Origin: an uncultured Gammaproteobacteria bacterium
GTDB taxonomy: Bacteria > Pseudomonadota > Gammaproteobacteria > Rariloculales > Rariloculaceae
DNA: 19,247 nt
Direction of reading: 5' to 3'
NCBI GenBank assembly: GCA_946887385.1
Contig: CAMPKU010000057.1
Location: forward strand, 1-19,247
The notes under the pieces are model-generated. The model was given only the letters and a program-made list of their open reading frames with translations, did no database searches and had not been told where the DNA came from. Below are positions 14,771 through 19,247 of this stretch, piece by piece (position 1 is the first letter of the stretch; each line of letters opens with the position of its first letter). The position numbers and the translations under genes are program-made.

Positions 14771-15460
14771 TTACTCGATCGCGAGCAGCTCTACCTCGAA
14801 CGCGAGCGCCGCACCGCCCGGAATCGAGCCCGAGCCCTGGTCGCCGTAGGCGGTTTCCGACGGGCACACGAGCTTGGCTTTGCCGCCCACCTTGATCTTC
14901 TGCACGCCTTCCGTCCAACACGAGATCACGTTGCTCAGCGGGAAGGAGATCGGCTCGCCGCGGTCCACGGAGCTGTCGAACACGCTGCCGTCGCGCAGCG
15001 TGCCGTGATAGTGCACGCGTACCGTGCTCGTGGCCGTGGGGCTTTCGCCGGTGCCCTCGGTCATCGGGATCACCACGACGCCTGAGTCGCTGCGCTGCGC
15101 GCCGGGCAAATTCGCCTGCTCCGCGACCCACGCATCGGACGCCTGCTTTTCGGCGCCGGCCGACGCCGACATGCGCTCTTGCATCAGCATTTGGATGCGC
15201 GGTCCGTAAACCTCGAGCTCGGCCTTCGGCTCCACGCCGAGGACGGAGTCGCGGAGCCCCAGCGCAACGATCTCGATCTCGGCCTCGGTGAGCTTGAAGT
15301 CCTGCACGTTCTGACCGATGGCCAAGCCGAGCGCGTACAGCGTCTTGTCCTGATCCGTTTGAACGGCCGGCGCAGCCGCCGACGCCGCGGGTGCGCTCGC
15401 ATCCGGCGGGGAGCAAGCGGCCAACGCGAGCGAGACGACGGCGAGAGGGAAAAATCGCAT
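14771..15460 (-). CDS. FKBP-type peptidyl-prolyl isomerase lipoprotein (FkpA/Mip-like)
   Basis: The 229-residue protein has a lipoprotein signal with lipobox LAAC (lipidated Cys16), and Ser17 favours the outer membrane. A FKBP N-terminal dimerisation domain lies at about 38-125 ('DKTLYALGLAIGQNVQDF'). The catalytic FKBP domain is at about 130-229, with 'VRVHYHGTLRDGSVFDSS', 'CWTEGVQKIKVGGKAKLVCP', 'AYGDQGSGSIPGGAALAFEV'. It should speed prolyl isomerisation and chaperone proteins in the periplasm or at the surface. AGGAG (15470-15474) lies 9 nt before the ATG at 15460. It is the last gene of a probable unit below the Vgb-like lipoprotein, with 77 bp between them that include a hairpin. Confidence 0.93.
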   Translation of the reverse strand: MRFFPLAVVSLALAACSPPDASAPAASAAAPAVQTDQDKTLYALGLAIGQNVQDFKLTEAEIEIVALGLRDSVLGVEPKAELEVYGPRIQMLMQERMSASAGAEKQASDAWVAEQANLPGAQRSDSGVVVIPMTEGTGESPTATSTVRVHYHGTLRDGSVFDSSVDRGEPISFPLSNVISCWTEGVQKIKVGGKAKLVCPSETAYGDQGSGSIPGGAALAFEVELLAIE

Positions 15461-15514
15461 GGGGAAAAACTCCTGCGCCGGACGGCGCGACAGTGGGCAC
15501 GCTAGCGGAAATGC

Positions 15515-15533
15515 CGCGATTTTGCCAATCGCG
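15515..15533 (-). terminator. Hairpin after the Vgb-like gene, weak terminator or attenuator
   Basis: A perfect 7-bp stem (CGCGATT/AATCGCG) with a 5-nt loop starts 4 bp after the Vgb-like stop, on the path to the FKBP gene. There is no T-run after it, so full termination is doubtful. It may reduce read-through or mark a processing site. Confidence 0.35.
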
Positions 15534-15537
15534 TGGG

Positions 15538-16566
15538 CTATTCGAACGACAGATAGCCGATCTTGTTCCCCGTGCCGTTGGCGTACCACAGGCGATTGGC
15601 AATGCGCGTGGGCGGTTGCCGGTCGCTGCCCGCCGTGAGTCCCACGCCGCGCGCATTGGCCGGCAGCGGGAATTCCGTGATCGCGCCGTCGGGCGTGACG
15701 CGGCCCAGAGCCGCCCCTTTCGTGTACCAAATGTTGCGATCCGGGCCCACGGCGATGTTCGTGGGCGAGCCCGTGGGGCTCGGAATCTGGAATTCCGTGA
15801 TCTCGCCGCTCATTGTGATACGGCCCACGCGGTTACCGGCTACCGCTCGGCCGTCCATCGTGCCGTTGAGCTCCACGAACCACATATTGCCGTCGGCACC
15901 GGCCGTGATGTCGCCCGGCCCTGAATCGGGCCGCGGCAACGGAAACTCCGTGACCACGCCGTCCATCGTGATGCGGCCGATCTTGCTCGCATGAAACTCC
16001 GAGAACCAAATGTTGCCGTCCGGGCCGGCCGCGAGCGCGCGAGGCCCGCTGGACGGCGTTGGAATGTCGAGCTCGGTGACAACGCCGGCCGGCGTGATGC
16101 GGCCGATCTTGCCGGCCGCGAACATGCCGAACCACATATTGCCGTCGGCGCCTAGCGCGATGGCGCGCGGCTGACTATCGGCTGTGGGGATCGGGAACTC
16201 GGTGATTTCGCCCCGCGGGGTGATGCGCGCGATCTGTCCCGCGGCGTGCTCGGAGAACCACATGTTGCCGTCGGCGCCGAGCGCGATGATGCGCGGCGAG
16301 CTGTCCGGAGTGGGGATATCGAACTCGGCCAATCCTGAGCCGTCGGGATTCATGCGGCCGATGCGATTGCCGTTCGCTTGCGTGAACCACACCGATCCGT
16401 CGGCTGCGAGCGCAATCGTCGTGGGGCCGCTCGCCGGGCGAGGCAGCGAAATTTCGCTAACGCTGCTCGTGGCGGTGAGGCGCTCGTCCGGGCCGAGCCA
16501 GCGCTGCTGCGCCGAAGCGCACCCGGCAACGATGAACGTGCTCACAACCCAGATCTCCCTTCGCAT
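15538..16566 (-). CDS. Vgb-like seven-bladed beta-propeller lipoprotein
   Basis: The 342-residue protein has a lipoprotein signal with lipobox VAGC (Cys16). Seven repeats of about 42 residues follow (approximately 34-77, 78-120, 121-162, 163-204, 205-255, 256-295, 296-342). The repeat pattern is ITEFPIPT..S.PR.IALG then DGNMWF...AGKIGRIT. This is the virginiamycin B lyase (streptogramin lyase) type of propeller. Blade 5 carries an extra ~9 residues ('NGTMDGRAV') and blade 7 an insert ('SDRQPPTRIANR'). The 'PHG' His typical of genuine lyase repeats is absent from all blades here, so antibiotic-lyase activity is doubtful. A binding or scaffold role in the envelope is more likely. GGGGAG (16571-16576) lies 4 nt before the ATG. 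The GDPD gene ends 43 bp upstream on the same strand. Confidence 0.88.
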   Translation of the reverse strand: MRREIWVVSTFIVAGCASAQQRWLGPDERLTATSSVSEISLPRPASGPTTIALAADGSVWFTQANGNRIGRMNPDGSGLAEFDIPTPDSSPRIIALGADGNMWFSEHAAGQIARITPRGEITEFPIPTADSQPRAIALGADGNMWFGMFAAGKIGRITPAGVVTELDIPTPSSGPRALAAGPDGNIWFSEFHASKIGRITMDGVVTEFPLPRPDSGPGDITAGADGNMWFVELNGTMDGRAVAGNRVGRITMSGEITEFQIPSPTGSPTNIAVGPDRNIWYTKGAALGRVTPDGAITEFPLPANARGVGLTAGSDRQPPTRIANRLWYANGTGNKIGYLSFE

Positions 16567-16609
16567 GCGGCTCCCCAACAGCGGCGCTGCACGATGGTAT
16601 CGGGCCGCG

Positions 16610-17839
16610 TCACTGCAGGCCAGCGCAGCCGGCGTAGAAGCTGACCGTGGCCGGCCAGTCGGAAAAGATCCCGCGCACGCCCACGTCGCGCGCCAGCACA
16701 TCGATCACCTTCATCACGTCGCCCTCGCGCGTGATCGCCGGATCGATCGAGCGGTAATACAGGCCGTTGCTCGGCGCAGCCAAGTTGCCCGAGCGCTCGA
16801 GCGGCCACGCAAGAATGTCGAGCCCTGCAGCGCGCGCGGCGCGTGCGGCCCGCGACGGCACGATTCGGCCCTCTGCATCGAGGGCCAGCAACACAAACAG
16901 CGGCGGCGCCCAGATGTTGATGCCGGCGGCTTTGTAACGGCGGAGCCGCCGCGCGCTCGGCGCGCCCACGGGCAGGCGCCCGTTGTCGAGCAGTACCGCT
17001 TGGCGCGCGTACTCCGGCTCCCGTTCGAGCCAATACTCGAGGTCGCGTAGATGGAACGACTGCGGCAACACGTCGCTCGGAGGAACGCCGGCGGCGCGAT
17101 ACTCGTCGATCAGCTTCTGCGCAAGGCGCTCGCGTGTGAGGCCGCGCCACGGCAGCCGCACGCTGGCGGCCTTGAGCTCCGGCGTCATGCGCACGCCGAG
17201 GCGCTTGAACAACGCAATGCTCTCGGCGTGACTCAACAACGTGCCGCGCTCCAAGCTCGCACCCAGGTCCGGCCGCGGCGGCCGGCTCGGCGTCACGAAC
17301 TCCTCCGCGGTCTGCGCGGCCGGATCGAACGCATCGATCTTGCCGCGCAGCGACTTGAACTGCGCGAGCGTGAGCTCGCTCGCACGGCATTCGGCGCGTG
17401 CAGGGCGCCGCACCGCGCCGCTCGCGTCGAGGCGCGCCGGCGTGAACGGCTCGATGCAGGTGCTCGCAAGCGGCGTGAGCAAAATGTCGGTGGTCGTAGC
17501 GAGGTCGTTCTGCGCGTGCCGGCACACGAGCTCGAGATCCTTCGTGAAGGTTACGTCGCATTCGAGCGTGCCCGCGCCCATGCGGTAGGCCGCCTCGTAC
17601 GCTTCGAGCGTGTGCTCCGGCAGCACGATGCCGGCGCCGCGATGACCGATCGAGAAGGCCGTACGCCTCGGCGGCTCGTTGAGACACGACTGCAACCGGC
17701 GCTTGAGCTCACCCTCTCGCATGTCCGCAACGAGAAACGCGGGACGCGCCCCAAGCTCCACGCTCCGATCCACGGATTGGGCGTACCCAGCGGCGCACAC
17801 GAGCGCGGCCGCCGTGAGTGCTGGCAGTGCGGCGTTCAC
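16610..17839 (-). CDS. Exported glycerophosphodiester phosphodiesterase (GDPD family)
   Basis: The 409-residue protein has a signal peptide at about residues 1-20 ('TAAALVCAAGYA'). The GDPD catalytic pattern is 'FSIGHRGAG' with His66, 'PEHTLEAY' with Glu75, 'LECDVTFTKD' with metal ligands Glu93 and Asp95, and 'LVCRHAQ' with His108. It should hydrolyse glycerophosphodiesters to glycerol-3-phosphate and an alcohol in the periplasm, with a divalent metal, like GlpQ. A middle insert (about 118-200) makes it longer than the roughly 340-residue GlpQ. C-terminal 'GIFSDWPATVSFYAG' matches the end of the TIM barrel. The start is GTG 17839, chosen for the signal peptide; its ribosome site is poor. It is the first gene of a likely three-gene unit with the Vgb-like and FKBP lipoproteins. 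No glp transporter is nearby. Confidence 0.92.
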   Translation of the reverse strand: MNAALPALTAAALVCAAGYAQSVDRSVELGARPAFLVADMREGELKRRLQSCLNEPPRRTAFSIGHRGAGIVLPEHTLEAYEAAYRMGAGTLECDVTFTKDLELVCRHAQNDLATTTDILLTPLASTCIEPFTPARLDASGAVRRPARAECRASELTLAQFKSLRGKIDAFDPAAQTAEEFVTPSRPPRPDLGASLERGTLLSHAESIALFKRLGVRMTPELKAASVRLPWRGLTRERLAQKLIDEYRAAGVPPSDVLPQSFHLRDLEYWLEREPEYARQAVLLDNGRLPVGAPSARRLRRYKAAGINIWAPPLFVLLALDAEGRIVPSRAARAARAAGLDILAWPLERSGNLAAPSNGLYYRSIDPAITREGDVMKVIDVLARDVGVRGIFSDWPATVSFYAGCAGLQ

Positions 17840-17950
17840 CGGTCGAAGTTAACCTTCGCCACCCGGGATTTCGAGGCCGCCGGCGTGACTCGCAGGCCAT
17901 TCCTCGGCACACTGCGGGCGTCGCCGAATCGAGATAAAGAGATCGTTCGC
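17840..17950. other. Divergent intergenic region between GDPD and FAD oxidoreductase
   Basis: This 111-bp divergent leader holds a small inverted repeat, CGAAG-TTAAC-CTTCG, at 17844-17858, beside the GDPD start codon. It is too short to call an operator. No convincing promoter hexamers are seen on either strand. Confidence 0.4.
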
Positions 17951-19247
17951 ATGTCCGCGCCGCACGTCATGGAGCCCTCCCGGCAAACGCCCGTTTACGG
18001 CGATTACGAAGTCGTCGTCGTCGGCGGCGGCCCGGCCGGCATCGCGGCGGCCATCGCTGCGGGGCGCGCCGGGCGCTCGACGATCTGCATCGAACGATAC
18101 GGCTTTTGCGGCGGAGCCGGCACGGCCGCGGGCTTGAGCACGTTCTGCGGCTTGCACGCCGTAGTGCACGGCGCTCACGAGCAGATCGTTCACGGCATCG
18201 CCGACGACATCCTGGCGCGCTTGAAACGCATGGACGGGTTGAACGACCCGCACCTCACGATCCAAAATCAGATACAGGCACAAGCGTACGACATCTCGGC
18301 GTTCAAGATCGCTGCCGACGAGCTGCTCGCCGAAGCGAACGTGCACGTGCTGTTCCATGCGTTCGCCACGGGCGCCGTCATGGCGAGCGACGAGCGCATC
18401 GAGGCGGTGCTCGTCGAAACGAAGTCGGGCCGCTTCGCGGTGCGCGGCCAGCTGTTCATCGACGGTTCCGGCGACGGCGATCTCGCCGCCTGGGCCGGCG
18501 TGCCGTACGAGGTCGGCGACGGGGCCGGCAACATGCTGTATCCGTCGACGATGTTCCGTATCAACGGCGTCGATCCCGCCAAAGCGGGGCGCGCGTGGGA
18601 GCTGGTGCCCAAGCTGATGGAGGAAGCGGAGCTGCGCGGGCGGCGATTTCCGCGCAAGAAGCCCATCGTGCGGCCGCAGCGAAATCCGATCGAATGGCGC
18701 GCCAATCTCACGCAGATCAAGAATCCGAACGGCACGGCCGTCAGCGGCATCGACGCGCGAGAGCTTTCCTACGGCGAGGTGGAAGGTCGCAAGCAGTGCT
18801 GGGACGTGTTCCAGTTCATCAAGGAGACCACGCCGGGCTTCGAGCGGGCCTACATCGTCGAAATCGCCCCGCAGATCGGCATCCGCGAAACGCGGCGGAT
18901 CCTCGGCGAGTACGTGCTCACCGAAAGCGACATCTTGGGCTGCGGTGATTTCGCGGACACGATCGGCGTGCAGGGCTGGCCTGTGGAAGCGCACATCAAA
19001 GGCGACGTGAAATTCGTGTTCGCGCCCCGCGACTCGCGCGGCTTCAACGAGATCCCGTATCGGATCATCGTGCCGAAAAAGGTGGACAACCTGCTCGTGG
19101 CCGGACGCTGCGCGTCGATGTCGCACGAGGGCCAGTCATCGGCGCGAGTCTCGGGTCCCTGCTTCATCATGGGCCAAGCGGCCGGCACGCGCGCCGCCGC
19201 GGGCGATCGACGTGGCAGCGTTGCAGCAGCGCCTGCGCGCCGACGGC
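17951..19247 (+). CDS. FAD-dependent oxidoreductase (FAD_oxidored, PF12831-like), 3' partial and probably damaged
   Basis: The reading frame is open from the ATG at 17951 to the window edge (432 codons). The dinucleotide-binding motif is 'VVVVGGGPAGIAAAIAAGRA' (GGGPAG at 25-30), followed by 'ERYGFCGGAGTAAGLSTFCG'. 'FIDGSGDGDLAAWAGVPYE' (169-187) and 'NLLVAGRCAS' (about 378) are typical of PF12831-like flavoproteins that use FAD; substrates of this group are mostly unknown. Up to 'CFIMGQAAGT' (ending at 19189) the protein fits the family. After that the frame gives Arg/Ala-rich text, while the frame one base later (from 19203) gives 'AIDVAALQQRLRADG', a credible family ending. A small deletion or base error in 19188-19205 is therefore likely. 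A start at GTG 17885 is possible but less likely. A 425-residue open frame on the opposite strand is antisense shadow. Confidence 0.85.
   Translation, partial: MSAPHVMEPSRQTPVYGDYEVVVVGGGPAGIAAAIAAGRAGRSTICIERYGFCGGAGTAAGLSTFCGLHAVVHGAHEQIVHGIADDILARLKRMDGLNDPHLTIQNQIQAQAYDISAFKIAADELLAEANVHVLFHAFATGAVMASDERIEAVLVETKSGRFAVRGQLFIDGSGDGDLAAWAGVPYEVGDGAGNMLYPSTMFRINGVDPAKAGRAWELVPKLMEEAELRGRRFPRKKPIVRPQRNPIEWRANLTQIKNPNGTAVSGIDARELSYGEVEGRKQCWDVFQFIKETTPGFERAYIVEIAPQIGIRETRRILGEYVLTESDILGCGDFADTIGVQGWPVEAHIKGDVKFVFAPRDSRGFNEIPYRIIVPKKVDNLLVAGRCASMSHEGQSSARVSGPCFIMGQAAGTRAAAGDRRGSVAAAPARRR

Noticed and set aside
15475..15488. GCGCC/GGCGC hairpin next to the FKBP ribosome site as a translational switch
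   Set aside because: Five-bp stem in GC-rich DNA; such stems are expected by chance and it does not cover the ribosome site.
17849..19126. 425-residue open frame on the minus strand
   Set aside because: The opposite strand encodes clear FAD-binding and family motifs; this frame is its shadow.
1..19247. tRNA, rRNA, insertion sequences, phage or integron genes
   Set aside because: None seen: no terminal inverted repeats, transposase or integrase motifs, cloverleaf or rRNA signatures noticed on reading; a dedicated search was not possible.

Overview
The window is high-GC DNA packed with genes on both strands. It most likely comes from a gammaproteobacterium of the Steroidobacterales/Nevskiales type, possibly a metagenome-derived genome. 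This is inferred from gene content: a 997-residue TonB-dependent receptor with an 'EELTVTGTR' N-terminus, a DUF6152 protein beside a secreted 'PDLTGIW' protein, a GMC oxidoreductase, DUF3014, and FKBP and GDPD proteins. There are no rRNA or tRNA genes, CRISPR arrays, insertion sequences or phage genes, so it reads as chromosomal.

Layout. (1) 1-2776: a FecR-domain exported protein (minus strand, running off the left edge) ends in a 15-residue tandem repeat and is divergent from an FhaC/ShlB-type outer-membrane transporter. The repeat lies one base out of frame with the FecR part. (2) 2870-7626: a large TonB-dependent receptor (minus), a 306-bp intergenic stretch, then a fumarylacetoacetate-hydrolase-family enzyme overlapping an NTF2/SnoaL-like protein (plus). 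(3) 7639-8992: a three-helix membrane protein (minus) and a TIGR01777-type NAD(P)-binding epimerase (plus). (4) 8976-9897: two overlapping exported proteins (minus) sharing a Cys-containing domain; in one of them the domain is interrupted by a glycine zipper. (5) 10072-10947: a double GFA/CENP-V zinc protein (plus). (6) 10928-13850: a GMC flavoprotein followed by a two-gene DUF6152 / PDLTGIW unit with its own probable promoter (minus). (7) 13975-14760: a DUF3014 membrane protein (plus). (8) 14771-17839: a probable unit of exported proteins on the minus strand: glycerophosphodiester phosphodiesterase, Vgb-like beta-propeller lipoprotein, FKBP prolyl isomerase lipoprotein. (9) 17951-19247: an FAD-dependent oxidoreductase (plus) running off the right edge and apparently damaged near its end.

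How the genes may work together. Most products belong to the cell envelope or to oxidative/hydrolytic catabolism. The receptor, FAH-family enzyme, NTF2 protein, GMC oxidoreductase and DUF6152 unit would fit uptake and breakdown of an aromatic, terpenoid or steroid-like compound, but no substrate can be read from the sequence. The candidate for something less described is the FecR-repeat protein/FhaC-like transporter pair. It looks like a two-partner secretion arrangement in which the exoprotein begins with a FecR domain and carries regular VDLG repeats. The evidence for the repeat reading frame (synonymous divergence between units) is direct; the secretion link is inference.

Limits: no searches were run. 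Family names rest on recognised motifs, and start codons rest on Shine-Dalgarno spacing and signal peptides.
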